Shown: positions 1 to 10,383, counted from the stretch's first letter. The stretch: DNA of 32,195 bases from Mesotaenium endlicherianum (GCA_009602735.1 WELA01009042.1:1-32195); one strand, 5' to 3'. The notes: generated from the sequence alone by a model not told the origin. Numbers and translations: made by a program.

Positions 1-74
1 GAGGAAGGGCTTCCTTCAAAAGCTTGCTGTTGGTCTTGAGGATCGGCCATCTTCTTGTGCTACCAAAGTGCCTA
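1..74 (-). mobile_element. 5' end of a third chromovirus copy (partial gag plus leader)
   Basis: The reverse complement of this stretch matches the leader and first gag codons of the two full elements. The gag ATG is at 50-48, and the gene runs leftward out of the window. Similarity stops abruptly at base 74, inside the leader just before the PBS, so the PBS and 5' LTR of this copy are missing. One base differs from E1 and E2 near base 20 (CAAAAGC instead of CGAAAGC). It lies head-to-head with E1. Whether its pol is intact cannot be seen. Confidence 0.9.
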
Positions 75-203
75 ACTTAGGCTGTTCCAGCACTTGCTCA
101 CTTAAAATAGATACAAATATGATTTATTATAGACTACCATGACGTCTCCGAGGAAACAACAGCAAGTCGTGTGTGCGTGTGTGTGTGTGGATGTGTGGGT
201 GCA
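75..203. repeat. Spacer with GT-rich microsatellite
   Basis: These 129 bases separate the truncated third copy from the left LTR of E1. Bases 168-200 are an imperfect GT/GGAT microsatellite. No gene is visible. The last three bases, GCA, also follow the 3' LTR of E1 (6773-6775), but no 5-bp match extends from them. Confidence 0.7.
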
Positions 204-706
204 TGTAGTGATTTGAGTTATTATATATTAGTTTGCATATATTTTAATATTTTCAAATATATTTGGAGTAGTATTGTGTGGAGTCAAGTGTGAATAGGTA
301 CTCTAGTAACTTGGTTCATGTCCTTTGAACCTTCCAAGGCATTTTCGAAGTTAGAGGAAAGACCTAGAAGAACTCCATGTGGCAAAAGTCAAATGTGCCA
401 TTTTTAGGTCAAAAGGACATGTGTACATTATTCTAGAAAGAGGTGGCAAGTTTTGGGATGTGTTGGGTGCCAACACATCAACATACACCTTCCTAGAAAT
501 TACTTATGTAGCAAGTATATAAACAAGAGCTAGAACATAGAAAGACATTCCAGAATCACTCTTGTACTTGCCAAAATCCAGAAATATATTAACTTTCAAG
601 AAGCCATCTCTCTTTCAAGAAGCTACCACTTGTGTTCAAAGATCCTTGTCTTGAATAGATAAAGTATTCTGTTTTACTAAGTACTTTATCTATCTGTTTC
701 ACTACA
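204..706 (+). repeat. E1 5' LTR (503 bp)
   Basis: Begins TGTAGTGATTTGA and ends TTTCACTACA. A TATA box (TATATAAA, 516-523) lies about 190 bp from the LTR end, so transcription probably starts near 545-555. This places U3 at about 204-545 and R-U5 after it. Compared with the 3' LTR it keeps a 10-bp segment near 251 and a 4-bp segment near 657. The R boundary is inferred from the TATA box only. Confidence 0.95.
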
Positions 707-707
707 G

Positions 708-719
708 TGGTATCGGAGC
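708..719 (+). other. E1 primer binding site (initiator Met tRNA type)
   Basis: TGGTATCGGAGC starts one base after the 5' LTR. It matches the usual plant-element PBS, TGGTATCAGAGC, with one change, and would pair with the 3' end of initiator methionine tRNA to prime minus-strand synthesis. E2 (19051-19062) and the lone LTR at 11368 carry the same variant. Confidence 0.85.
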
Positions 720-743
720 TAGGCACTTTGGTAGCACAAGAAG

Positions 744-2024
744 ATGGCCGATCCTCAAGACCAACAGCAAGCTTTCGAAGGAAGCCCTTCCTCTCCAAGA
801 CACCCTCCTCCAGCGCCGATGGGAGAGCCCACTCAAGAAAATCTGCAACAACAAGAAGCACCACAAGGAGGAGCACACCCTCCTCCAGCGTCGATGGGAG
901 AGCCTACTCAAGGAAATCTCCAACAACAAGAAGCACCACAAGGAGGAGCACCGTCAAATCCCGTGGCAGCCGCTATAGCAAAGTTGACCCCACCACAAGG
1001 AGTTCCCGCAAATGAGTGGGCAGCCTTCCTAATGACCGTCCACAACCAAGTGGGCTTGGCCACCTATGAAGCAACCGTGCAAGCGTCAAGAGAAGCTATG
1101 GCTGCCATGGTTGCCCCTATTGCGAGCAATGCTCAAAATCCAGCCCCGGCTCAAGCGCCTCCACAAGAGCCAACGAGAGCAAGGAAACTCATCAAGCCCG
1201 GCAAACCCGACACTTTCAACCCCGGGAAAGGTGCCAACCTGAATTTATGGCTCTACCAAGTGGAGACGTACCTCGCATTCCTTGAAGTACCCGAGGAGGA
1301 CTACGTTCCCTTTGCCGTTACCTTACTTAGAGGAGCAGCAACATCATGGTGGCGTAACTATCAAGCGGCTATATATCAAGCTATGGCGCACCCCATGCTC
1401 GGCCAAGAGCCCCCACCATCATATGCAAGATGGGCAGATTTTCGTGAGGCCCTCAAGAAGCAATTCATGCCCATCAATGCGGAGAAGATTGCCCGAGGAA
1501 AGCTCCACCATCTCAAGCAAACGACGTCCGTTCAAGAGTATACATCCAGATTTCACGCCCTCACTCTTGAGATCCCCAACATGTCTCTCGAGGAGAAGAT
1601 TGACCGTTACATCTTTGGCCTCAAACCCAAGGTGGCAAAGGAAGTGGAGTTACGCGACTTGACGGACTTCTCAAAGATCATTGAAGTGGCCCAAAAGGTG
1701 GATACCTTGGATTTCAAGCACTCCGTGCCTTCATCTTCACGGGTACCGACGACGCGGGTGTACGCAGCCCCTTCCACATCCGAATCTGGACCCACACCCA
1801 TGGAAATCGGAGTTATTAAAAGGGACCCCGCGGCTGCCCGGAAGAGTGGAAGACCCTCCAATGACACTTATGATGCAAGAAACCAGCAAGGAGTGAAAGC
1901 AAGACTCTCCCCGGCTGAAAAAGAAGCTCTCATGACGGCTGGACTATGCTTCTATTGCAAGGAAAAGGGCCATCGTGCACTTTCATGCCCCAAAAAGTTG
2001 TCAAAAAACGGACAGCGCCGGTAG
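744..2024 (+). CDS. gag: Gag polyprotein of chromovirus E1
   Basis: 426 residues. The ATG has good context (AAGATGGCC) and is the first after the PBS. It encodes the structural protein that forms the cytoplasmic virus-like particle and packages element RNA. Residues 20-69 are a tandem pair of 25-residue Pro/Gln-rich units (75 bp each in DNA). Residues ~155-320 look like the Retrotrans_gag capsid domain (WW at 202-203, FREALKKQF at 233-241). A CCHC zinc knuckle, C402-x2-C405-x4-H410-x4-C415, follows. The frame ends at TAG 2022-2024, overlapping pol by 79 bases in the -1 frame. It differs from E2 gag at about 14 residues. Confidence 0.92.
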   Translation: MADPQDQQQAFEGSPSSPRHPPPAPMGEPTQENLQQQEAPQGGAHPPPASMGEPTQGNLQQQEAPQGGAPSNPVAAAIAKLTPPQGVPANEWAAFLMTVHNQVGLATYEATVQASREAMAAMVAPIASNAQNPAPAQAPPQEPTRARKLIKPGKPDTFNPGKGANLNLWLYQVETYLAFLEVPEEDYVPFAVTLLRGAATSWWRNYQAAIYQAMAHPMLGQEPPPSYARWADFREALKKQFMPINAEKIARGKLHHLKQTTSVQEYTSRFHALTLEIPNMSLEEKIDRYIFGLKPKVAKEVELRDLTDFSKIIEVAQKVDTLDFKHSVPSSSRVPTTRVYAAPSTSESGPTPMEIGVIKRDPAAARKSGRPSNDTYDARNQQGVKARLSPAEKEALMTAGLCFYCKEKGHRALSCPKKLSKNGQRR

Positions 2025-5000
2025 GCCAGGAGCCTACCACCCCAAGACCCACTTCACGAGAAGGCAACACGCCAAGTGAGGTGGAGACCCCCGTTGAAGA
2101 CGACGTTCCAGCCCCAATGAGTTTGAGAGGTTACCTTGGAGGAGAGAAGGTCCACATCTTGGTGGATAGCGGAGCTCAAGGCAACTTCATTGCTGCAGAT
2201 TTTGCCACCAAGCACGGTATTACTATGCGAACTCTTGACCACGACGAGGAGATTATGATGCCCGATGGATTCTCCTATACTACCCCTTCCAAGAAGACGT
2301 ACCCCTTGGCACTCTCTATCAAGTCCTTCAAGGATAGAGTAGTGTTCTCCCCCATGCAATTGGGCAAGTACGACGTCATCCTAGGGACGCCTTGGTTGAC
2401 CAAGCACAACCCCCAAGTTGATTGGAGGACCGGTACTATCAAGATCAAGAATGACATCACTTCAAGAATCTGTATTTTGCGCGCAATCCAGAATATCCAG
2501 ACCCAAGACATCCAGAAGCCGGCACACGAGATACTATTGTCCGCCCTCCAACTCAAGAGACTTGTGAGGAAGGGACACGAGCTTCTTTTGGCCTTGATCA
2601 CGCCAAAAGACATCAAGAAAGACATCGAGAGTCAAGAAGGCAGCCCCGTTCCCAAGGAGATACAAGAAGTCTTAGAGGACTACAAAGAAGTGTTCTCCCC
2701 GGAATTGCCCAAGGGCCTACCCCCCAAAAGATTCGTAGACCACAAGATAGAGTTGGAGCCCGGAAGCAAGCCCATCTCTCGGCCTACGTTCAAAATGTCA
2801 TACACGGAGCTAGACGAAGTCAAGAAGCAAATCAAGGAGCTACTGGAGCATGGCTTCATTCGACCTAGCAAGTCGCCATTTGGAGCCCCGGTGCTATTTG
2901 TCAAGAAGAAAGATGGTACCTTGAGGATGTGTGTGGACTATCGCGCCCTCAACAAGATCACCATCAAGAATCGATACCCGCTGCCGCGCATGGATGAGCT
3001 CATGGACCGGCTGGTTGGAGCCAAGTACTTCACGAAGATTGACTTACGGAGCGGCTACCACCAGATTCGCATCGCAGAACCGGACATAGAGAAGACGGCA
3101 TTCAGGACAAGATATGGACATTTTGAGTTCATGGTCCTGCCATTTGGACTCACCAACGCGCCAGCAACTTTCATGACTATGATGAACACCATATTTCAGC
3201 CCATGTTGGACAGATTTGTGGTGGTATTCATCGATGACATCCTTATCTACAGCAAGACCCTTGAAGAGCATGCGAGACACTTGAAAGAAGTCCTTGAAGT
3301 ATTGAAGCAAAACAAGCTATTTGCGAAGGAGTCAAAGTGCGAGTTTGCCAAACAAGAAGTGGAGTTCCTAGGTCTCCACGTGACTGCTGATGGCATCAAG
3401 ATGGACCCCAAGAAGACCACGGTGGTGGAGGAATGGCCAACCCCCACGACCAAGAAAGAACTCCAGTCATTCTTGGGATTTGCCAATTGGTACAGAAAAT
3501 TCATCCAAGGCTTCTCGCACATAGCAGCCCCCCTGACAGATCTACTCAAGAAGGACAGGCTATATACATGGACCGAGAAAGAGGAAGAGGCATTTCAAGA
3601 GTTAAAGCGAAGATTGACCACATCCCCGGTGCTCACACTCCCAAGTCCAAACCCAGATTGGCCCTTCCACGTCATCACCGATGCATCTTCCTATGCAATA
3701 GGAGCAATCCTGCTTCAAGACCAAGGCAAGGGACTGCAGCCCATCGCCTACGAGTCAAGGAAGCTAAATCCAGCCGAGCAAAATTATACAACCACGGAGC
3801 GAGAGGCATTGGCGATTGTACATGCCTTGAAGGTTTGGCGCTGCTACGTTGAAGGACGCAAAGTACTGGTCACCACGGACCACGAGGCGTTAAAGCACCT
3901 CCAAACGCAGCCGTATCTCTCAAGGAGACAAGCAAGATGGAGCGGATACTTGCAACAATACAACATCACGATTCAGTACCAGCCCGGCAAGACAAACCCG
4001 GCTGACCCCCTCTCAAGACTGCAATTAAATGCAGTGATGGTATCCCTGAAGACAGATCTGGAAGCTCGATTTTCAGCCGCCTATGAAAGAGACCCTTACT
4101 ACAAGAACGGAGAAGCAGCCTTGGACCCATGCAAGAAGCAAGAAGGCAATTATTGGGTGAGGCAAGATACGGGCCAGAGATGTGTTCCTAATGACATAGA
4201 CCTCCGGCTCTTGCTTCTACGAGAAGCACACGACAACCCTCTTGGAGGACACTTTGGAATCCTAAGGACCACGGGCGTTCTAGCTAGGACTTATTGTTGG
4301 CCAGGCATGTCTAAGCAAGTCAAGGAGTACTGCAGGAGCTGTGACACATGCCAAAGAATCAAGCCATCATCGCAAAAGGCGGGAGGACTCCTCCAACCAC
4401 TACCAATCCCCGAAAGACAATGGACGGACATCTCAATGGACCTTATCGTGGACTTGCCCGTGACACCTCGAGGCCATAATGCAATACTCACGGTGGTGGA
4501 CAGACTTACCAAGATGGCTCATTTTATTCCCACGACGACTAAGGCTACAGCACCACAACTTGCAAGACTCATCTTTGACAACATCTTCCGACTCCATGGA
4601 CTACCATCAAGAATTGTGTCAGATAGAGATCCAAGATTCACAAGCCATTTCTGGAAAAATCTCTTCAAGAACTTGGGTACATCGCTGGATATGTCTACTG
4701 CCTACCACCCACAATCAGATGGGCAAACCGAGCGTATGAATCGTACCCTAAAGACCTCTCTAAAGGCCTACGTGTCTACCCTCGAGCAAGACTGGGACAT
4801 GTACTTGACCCCCCTCGAGTTTGCCTACAACAACACTACGCAGGCCTCTACCCAAGAGTCCCCATTCTTCCTCAACTATGGCTTCCATCCGACCACGCCA
4901 CTGAGCTTCACGGCTGGCCATGATGAAGTACCTGCAGCCACAGATTTTATGGAGACATTAGAAGCAGCCCTTACAGCAGCGAAGAAAGCTCTACAACACG

Positions 5001-5611
5001 CGCAAGATGCTCAAGCAAGAGTGGCGAACAGATCCAGAAGAGAAATTACGTACAGAGTGGGTGACAACGTGTTACTATCATCCAAGAACATTTCCCTGAA
5101 CAACAGGCCTGCCGGCAGCAAGTTCTCTCCCAAGTATTTGGGACCCTTCAAGATTATCCAGCAAGTCAACCCCGTTGCTTTCAAGCTAGAACTTCCCCAG
5201 ACTATGCACATCGACCCCGTATTCCACGCTTCCCTCTTCAAGCCATATGTGCAACCCGACAACAAGTTCCCAGGACGTGTGACAACCCCACCAGCCCCAA
5301 CAATAGTGGATGATCATTTGGAGTACGAAGTGGAAGACATAGTGGCTATGAGAAATTTCAGGAGACAGCAGCAATACTTGATCAAGTGGAAAGGATATCC
5401 AGATTCGGAGAATAGTTGGGTGGCGGCGCACTACCTTGACAAAGTTCAGAGAAAGTTGAAGCGCTTCCATGCCGCCAACCCCCATCTTGGACCAGCCCCA
5501 AGTCTCTCTACTAAAAGCCCGAAGACTTCAGGGAGGCAGCCTGCCACCATCAAGAAGCAGCAGAAGACCCCTTGGAGGCAGCCTGCAAGAACAAGAAAGA
5601 GGAAAAATTGA
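1946..5611 (+). CDS. pol: Pol polyprotein of chromovirus E1 (PR-RT-RH-INT-chromodomain)
   Basis: The open frame gives 1221 residues. Translation probably enters by -1 frameshift from gag near 2009, not at the weak upstream ATG at 1946. Aspartic protease: DSGA with D74. Reverse transcriptase: ~290-470, D366 and FIDD at 428-431. RNase H: D579, E620, D645, D687. Integrase: zinc-binding H762, H769, C799, C802, then a D832, D893, E929 triad with exactly 35 residues between the last two. GPF motif at 1066-1068. A C-terminal chromodomain (~1127-1175, with [14 protein letters not shown]) probably guides insertion to histone-marked chromatin. Stop is TGA. No internal break, so probably functional. Residues ~35-1180 differ from E2 at only two positions. 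Confidence 0.95.
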   Translation: MLLLQGKGPSCTFMPQKVVKKRTAPVGQEPTTPRPTSREGNTPSEVETPVEDDVPAPMSLRGYLGGEKVHILVDSGAQGNFIAADFATKHGITMRTLDHDEEIMMPDGFSYTTPSKKTYPLALSIKSFKDRVVFSPMQLGKYDVILGTPWLTKHNPQVDWRTGTIKIKNDITSRICILRAIQNIQTQDIQKPAHEILLSALQLKRLVRKGHELLLALITPKDIKKDIESQEGSPVPKEIQEVLEDYKEVFSPELPKGLPPKRFVDHKIELEPGSKPISRPTFKMSYTELDEVKKQIKELLEHGFIRPSKSPFGAPVLFVKKKDGTLRMCVDYRALNKITIKNRYPLPRMDELMDRLVGAKYFTKIDLRSGYHQIRIAEPDIEKTAFRTRYGHFEFMVLPFGLTNAPATFMTMMNTIFQPMLDRFVVVFIDDILIYSKTLEEHARHLKEVLEVLKQNKLFAKESKCEFAKQEVEFLGLHVTADGIKMDPKKTTVVEEWPTPTTKKELQSFLGFANWYRKFIQGFSHIAAPLTDLLKKDRLYTWTEKEEEAFQELKRRLTTSPVLTLPSPNPDWPFHVITDASSYAIGAILLQDQGKGLQPIAYESRKLNPAEQNYTTTEREALAIVHALKVWRCYVEGRKVLVTTDHEALKHLQTQPYLSRRQARWSGYLQQYNITIQYQPGKTNPADPLSRLQLNAVMVSLKTDLEARFSAAYERDPYYKNGEAALDPCKKQEGNYWVRQDTGQRCVPNDIDLRLLLLREAHDNPLGGHFGILRTTGVLARTYCWPGMSKQVKEYCRSCDTCQRIKPSSQKAGGLLQPLPIPERQWTDISMDLIVDLPVTPRGHNAILTVVDRLTKMAHFIPTTTKATAPQLARLIFDNIFRLHGLPSRIVSDRDPRFTSHFWKNLFKNLGTSLDMSTAYHPQSDGQTERMNRTLKTSLKAYVSTLEQDWDMYLTPLEFAYNNTTQASTQESPFFLNYGFHPTTPLSFTAGHDEVPAATDFMETLEAALTAAKKALQHAQDAQARVANRSRREITYRVGDNVLLSSKNISLNNRPAGSKFSPKYLGPFKIIQQVNPVAFKLELPQTMHIDPVFHASLFKPYVQPDNKFPGRVTTPPAPTIVDDHLEYEVEDIVAMRNFRRQQQYLIKWKGYPDSENSWVAAHYLDKVQRKLKRFHAANPHLGPAPSLSTKSPKTSGRQPATIKKQQKTPWRQPARTRKRKN
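2003..2038 (+). promoter_or_regulatory. Putative -1 ribosomal frameshift signal between gag and pol
   Basis: A AAA AAC (2003-2009) sits exactly in the gag codon register (TCA AAA AAC), a canonical X XXY YYZ slippery heptamer. After a 10-base spacer comes a perfect 7-bp hairpin, GGTAGGC (2020-2026), loop CAGGA, GCCTACC (2032-2038). The gag stop codon TAG is inside the 5' arm. A -1 slip here enters the pol frame directly, with protease downstream. The spacer is slightly longer than the usual 5-9 bases. Motif and register are seen; function is inferred. Confidence 0.7.
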
Positions 5612-6283
5612 CATTAGACACTCTTCTCTTCTTGCAGTTTCTGGACAAAAAACTAAAACTGCTACTGGTGATAGGTCTTTGCATAATAAATTCTGAAGGG
5701 GGTCAGGCTGCTGGCATTGTTAGGGCAGAATATGCCTTCTGACATTGTGCCCTCCCCTGAACTTGGAATGCTTTGAAACTCAAGACTCTGGTAGAACATC
5801 TTACAGCGCCCATTTTGAGACTTACTTTGCGGAATTTGGAGAAGTATAGAAGGACTTATGATTTTCAGAAGTTTCTGCACAGATTTGGAGGAGTGCCTAC
5901 TCTCTCAGCTCTCAACGACACTCCAGAAATGAGAATGCTCTCAAATTTGGTGACCCGGTAGAGTTCTCTGACGCGGTCCGTCTGGCACTCGAATGTGTAG
6001 ATTTGGAGCGGTGCTGTGGACGCTATGAATTTTTGAGTTCGTGGCAGATTCTGGGCCAACTTGTACAATTTTCTTTATCATTAAGGAGTAGGCTAGCCAA
6101 TAAGGTCACACCACCTACGACCTTGCCTAGTCTACCTTACATGTGTAGCACCTGACTTGGCGCCTTTGACTAGTCCTGTTCACATGTGTGGCATCTGACT
6201 TGAAACTGTTGACTAGTTTCCTCCACATGTGTAAGACCTGACTTGACGCGCCGAGACGTCGCTTTTTCTATCCGGGGGGGTGA
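5612..6283 (+). other. E1 3' untranslated region
   Basis: 672 bases between pol and the 3' LTR, about 98 bases shorter than in E2. Bases 6139-6266 hold three 43-bp tandem units, each starting ACATGTG and containing a CTGACTTG block; two also carry GACTAG. The polypurine tract CCGGGGGGG (6272-6280) primes plus-strand synthesis, followed by a TGA spacer and the LTR. A 62-codon sense frame (5773-5961) also exists in E2 but lacks an ATG, so I do not call it a gene. Confidence 0.8.
6139..6266 (+). repeat. Three 43-bp tandem units upstream of the E1 polypurine tract
   Basis: Units begin at 6139, 6182 and 6225, exactly 43 bases apart, with ACATGTG at each start; the third is shortened at its end. 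They end about 6 bases before the PPT. The same three units with the same spacing occur in E2 (ACATGT cores at 13441, 13484 and 13527, opposite strand). Confidence 0.85.
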
Positions 6284-6772
6284 TGTAGTGATTTGAATTA
6301 TTATATATTAGTTTGCATATATTTTAATATATTTGGAGGAGTATTGTGTGGACTCAAGTGTGAATAGGTACTCTAGTAACTTGGTTCATGTCCTTTGAAC
6401 CTTCCAAGGCATTTTTGAAGTTAGAGGAAAGACCTAGAAGAACTCCATGTGGCAAAAGTCAAATGTGCCATTTTTAGGTCAAAAGGACATGTGTACATTA
6501 TTCTAGAAAGAGGTGGCAAGTTTTGGGATGTGTTGGGTGCCAACACATCAACATTCACCTTCCTAGACATTAATTATGTAGCAAGTATATAAACAAGAGC
6601 TAGAACATAGAAAGACATTCTAGAATCACTCTTGTCTTTGCCAAAATCCAGAAATATATTAACTTTCAAGAAGCCATCTCTCTTTCAAGAAGCTACCACT
6701 TGTGTTCGAAGATCCTTGTCTTGAATAAAGTATTCTATTTTACTAAGTAATTTATCTATCTGTTTCACTACA
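6284..6772 (+). repeat. E1 3' LTR (489 bp)
   Basis: Same TGTAGTG...CACTACA ends as the 5' LTR, with 13 substitutions and deletions of 10 bp (near 6330) and 4 bp (near 6726). The 4-bp deletion and a nearby G-to-A change (TATTCTA) are shared with the E2 3' LTR but with neither 5' LTR. Confidence 0.95.
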
Positions 6773-7382
6773 GCAACAATCAGCATACTTGGTCATAGAG
6801 GGTGTATGCCAGGCCTGAAGATCACTTCTCATTTGAGGTAGGTCGGAGAAGCATCTTTGACATAATAATTTGGTTTCTAGGAGATTTTGGGAATGCTCTT
6901 TGAATGGCCGATGAAGAGGCTTGTGGATAAATCGTTAACTTTAGGTTATGATTGATACATAAATCAAGACGTCCTCATGCAAGCATAAGAAGATTCACAG
7001 TGGGCATATTCACTAGTATTTGAAAATAGAAGTTGAAGTCAAACAGAGGCAAAACTAATTCTCTCTTAGAACCAAGAGTATAAAAGGAAACATGTCACTG
7101 ACATAAGTTATAACCACTTATGACATGTAACTTTCTCTCTCATGTCATCTCATTGAATTGTGCAGTGTCTACGGTTTGCACCAGAGGGTCCTACTTCTAC
7201 CATGATAGTACATACTCTTACATGACTCCTTATATTCTCTTGGAATAATCCTTGGCAACCCAGGCATGTACACATAATGGTATTAGCATGACAATTCTTT
7301 TCTTAAATGTAACCTGGGGAGCTACTTTGTATGCTCCATGCGCACAAACTCCTTTTTGCAATTTATATATGGATTGAATTGC
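6773..7382. other. Intergenic stretch, no gene seen
   Basis: AT-rich DNA following E1. I see no long open frame, repeat or RNA gene. The reverse strand of its right end would be the 3' flank of the decayed gene ending at 7383. Confidence 0.5.
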
Positions 7383-9074
7383 TTAATCCAGCAGTTTCAC
7401 AGTATCCAGATTATTGCTATCTGGTACCAAATCCTGTGAATGAGGAACCACCAGACAAATATCAGATTTGACCATACGAGCTAACTCTAAGATAGAAGAT
7501 GTAAAATAAGGCTGCGGTTGCTGTGCAAAAAAAAGGGGGCAAGCTCCCAAGTGTCTGGGCTGAACCAGATACATTTTTTCTTTCATAGATTGAAAAGATA
7601 ATGTCAAGGAGCAAGTCATGTAAGCCATAGTAAAGTAATAATTGGTCACCTGCAGAGCAACAAGTCTTGCACTGATCTGTCTTCTTCTCAACCTCGAAGA
7701 AACATTTTGCTTGTCCATAGCAATTGGCCTGCTTCTCTTTGTTGTTCCTGCAGCGTAGAATTGGTCTTTTTCAAGATTGCTTGCTTGGCTGCACTTGAGC
7801 CATTTCTCTATCTGCTCAGGGCCTTGGTGGACCATCTCCATAAGGAGGGGGGCTATAAGGAAAGGACTCTTTGACGCAATAGTAGGACCGAGGGCATCTT
7901 CAAGGGCAGATCATGCTGTGCTTGACTCGTCATGCCTTCTCCCAGCTATTGACAGAGAACCACGCAATGGTGAGGTTGTTCGCTTGCTCTTCTTTTGATT
8001 GCAATGCTGCACATTCTCGTCTGGCACATTCCACTTAAGCGGCATGCCTTTTCCTTATGCTTCTCCGTACATGGAACAACTTTGCAAGCTCCTGATGTGC
8101 TTGGATAAGTCTGAGTATCACTTGTGCCGATTACTTTAAATAACTCCGGCACTACACTGTTAAACAAGTTTGCTTCCTCCATTTGCAAGAGACCATCTAT
8201 CGAAGTCTGAGCATCACCTACCAATTTTTGATCAAAGGTAAGGTCATGTCCAGCAGGAATTCCATCAAAAATATCTCCAACACGCTCCTCAGTTGGAACC
8301 AATTTCTCCAGGTCAATATCCCCATCAGCTTGCCGCATGCTGCATTACAAAGAATGGGAGCACGAACTGTCTTGATCATAGTGTCTATATGCTGGTCAAT
8401 TATGATGCAAGTTATGTCCTACTGGTGAATCAGCTAGCTGCATTTTCTCATCAGTTCTAACAATGAAATACGAAGATCCTGTCTTTGTTTTGGAAACTTT
8501 GGATGGGGAGCGATCCAGAGTTGCATTCATCAGATGGATGAGTTAAAGTTCCTAGTCATAGAAGATGCCGAACTGACTTGCGGCAATTGCAAGTGGAAGC
8601 TTATTGACACTGCTTGAACTACAAACATATAAGGAGAGCGGTACTTCTAGAGGGCTAATCTTAGACATATGGAGAGTGATATACTTACACTTCTTTGTCC
8701 GTGGCAGCAATGTTTTAATTTGTACTCTTGGTTGCATTGTCCTTTTCTGTAGGAGCATGCAACAGGTCTACGTCAAGCCCCACTTGTCGTGAGGAGTCAG
8801 AAGTAGATGGTTGGTTGTCGTAGTGGCTAGCTGGAGCCGTTGGTGTGCTGGCCAATGAAGTGTTGGCTACGACCTTACCCCACGATGCTATGACCAGACG
8901 CAAAAGTTCTGGCCCAAAGTAGCAAGTCCTCTGATATGGATACCCCATTGATGTTGTCCTTGAAAGGGTTGCTATGTTGCTCAGCTAAAGAGGTTTTTGC
9001 CTCTTCTCTATATCTGCTCTTGCTTCTCTCAAGCGGAAGATAAGCGCTACTTCAGCTTCTTGTGAATGGTTCAT
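7383..9074 (-). pseudogene. Decayed spliced gene of unknown function
   Basis: Several minus-strand stretches read like exons. The last two are best. 7910-7650 ends in CTGCAG|GTGACC. A 129-base intron (7649-7521, polypyrimidine tract then CACAG) follows, and a terminal exon from 7520 ends at 7383 in the same phase (ends DTVKLLD). Upstream are 8338-about 8050 (starts MRQADGDIDLEK) after a good acceptor, and 9074-about 8840, which contains a coil-like RLREARADIEKRQ and ends near a consensus donor, GGGGTAAGG. Lesions: a frame change near 8050 in an A-rich run, TGA at 7913-7911, and TAG at 8987-8985 or an equivalent frame change. I do not recognise the protein. A living gene with exons I mis-drew remains possible. 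Confidence 0.4.
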
Positions 9075-10383
9075 GAAAGACCGAAGATAGACTTCTGCTC
9101 TGCTCATGCTTCACTTGTATTTTTGCATAAGTTTTGGTCCTCCTTTGCCCGCCAGTACGACGCACACTCTTTTCGTTCTGTATTAATCATCAACTGTGAC
9201 AACCTGCACGCACAAGAACAAAAAGATGACCTTTTTGTTTTGGAGTCTGGTATCCCGCAAATGTGTGCATTTGCATAATTTTTGCCTGACTGAAAACCGT
9301 CCATCTCGAAAGAGCTGAAACGAGTGAAGGATCATGCAAGCTAAAAGGAGTTGAAAGGGGATATATGGGACCGAGCACAATGGAGTGACGGAGAGCCCAA
9401 AAAGAGCGCCAGCAACCCACCAGCAATAGCTGCATGCCATGATTTGACAAGTCAGCCGGGCAACTTGTCGCACTCAAAGTCTCCGCTTCAAAATCTCCAA
9501 CTAGTCCCGGCCCCAAAAGTACCGCAAAAGCTGGCAAAAGGTGGGTGATAGCACGGCCCGCATAAAGTGCCGTATAGCATCGCATAGCACTGCATAGTAT
9601 CAAAAGTGTGCACGGCGGGCCGTATGTAAGTTAGCATTAGATCAACCGGAGCAAATCAGATCCCAGCTGCTTTGAAATATTGTATACGACTCGGTAGGCG
9701 AGAGGTCATACGCGTCTCGGGAGTCGACATGTATCGGTGCCTGCTAAACGAGCTAAACCAGAATTGTAGACAGGGGCACTACACCCTCAGAATGGGCAAG
9801 GGGGAAAACGGCCGTTTCGAGGCCGTTAAGGTAGGCCGGTATGTTGTTTCATACATTTTTAGGGGTCGGAAAACATACGAGAATAATCTGCACTTTGTTT
9901 GGCAGCATCCTGTAGCCAAAATGTGGACCTGCGTCTTTTCAATTGCGAATGTAATCTACGTCCAATATTCGTGGGTACTTTGACCTGTCAGCTCTGTGTG
10001 TCACCCGACTGCAAGCGAGGTATACGCACCGACCATTGCAGTGCGTATGACAACAGCTCCCTGTGTGGAGGATGCTACCTATTTGTAACGCTGGGTGGTT
10101 TGTCTACTCCAAAGGAAACGAGTGATCCCAACCACGTCGAACGTCGAGGTTCCAACCTTTCCGCAGTGTTTGGCGTCATACACCTTGTCTCAGATTGGAC
10201 TCGTTACTTTTATCTTGTCAATTGACTACATCTGTGGTAAAGTCTGAAATCATACATTTTGTAAAGTCGGTGTACATCGTACGTCAAGAGTGCCTGCCAA
10301 TTCTTCACACCTGCTATGTCATCATTATCCAGAGACAAGTAGATTTTCCTACTTTTGCAAAAGTGGCAAGAGCATCTGCTTAC
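9075..10383. other. Unassigned region
   Basis: Short open frames only (for example 9672-9983, 103 codons, +), none resembling a family I know. A segment at about 9778-9801 (CTACACCCTCAGAATGGGCA) recurs almost exactly on the minus strand near 27544-27521, suggesting a dispersed old repeat. Confidence 0.4.

Larger units (their letters stand above)
204..6772 (+). mobile_element. Full-length Ty3/gypsy chromovirus E1
   Basis: Order: 5' LTR (204-706), PBS, gag, pol, 3' untranslated region, polypurine tract (6272-6280) and 3' LTR (6284-6772). Both LTRs start TGTAGTG and end CACTACA, a perfect 7-bp terminal inverted repeat. Pol has the order protease, RT, RNase H, integrase, chromodomain, which defines Metaviridae chromoviruses. 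Gag and pol are open, so the copy could be competent. The two LTRs differ at 13 positions plus indels of 10 and 4 bp (about 2.7% substitution), indicating an older copy than E2. No 5-bp target duplication is visible; only GCA flanks both ends. Confidence 0.95.

Noticed and set aside
2054..5485. Many antisense frames inside both pol genes
   Set aside because: They are shadows of the pol frame. They were useful only as a check that the two copies are nearly identical in DNA.
5773..5961. 62-codon sense frame in the 3' region, conserved in E2 (13899-13711)
   Set aside because: It has no ATG, starts at TTG, and seven of 62 residues differ while pol is almost unchanged. Shared ancestry explains the conservation.
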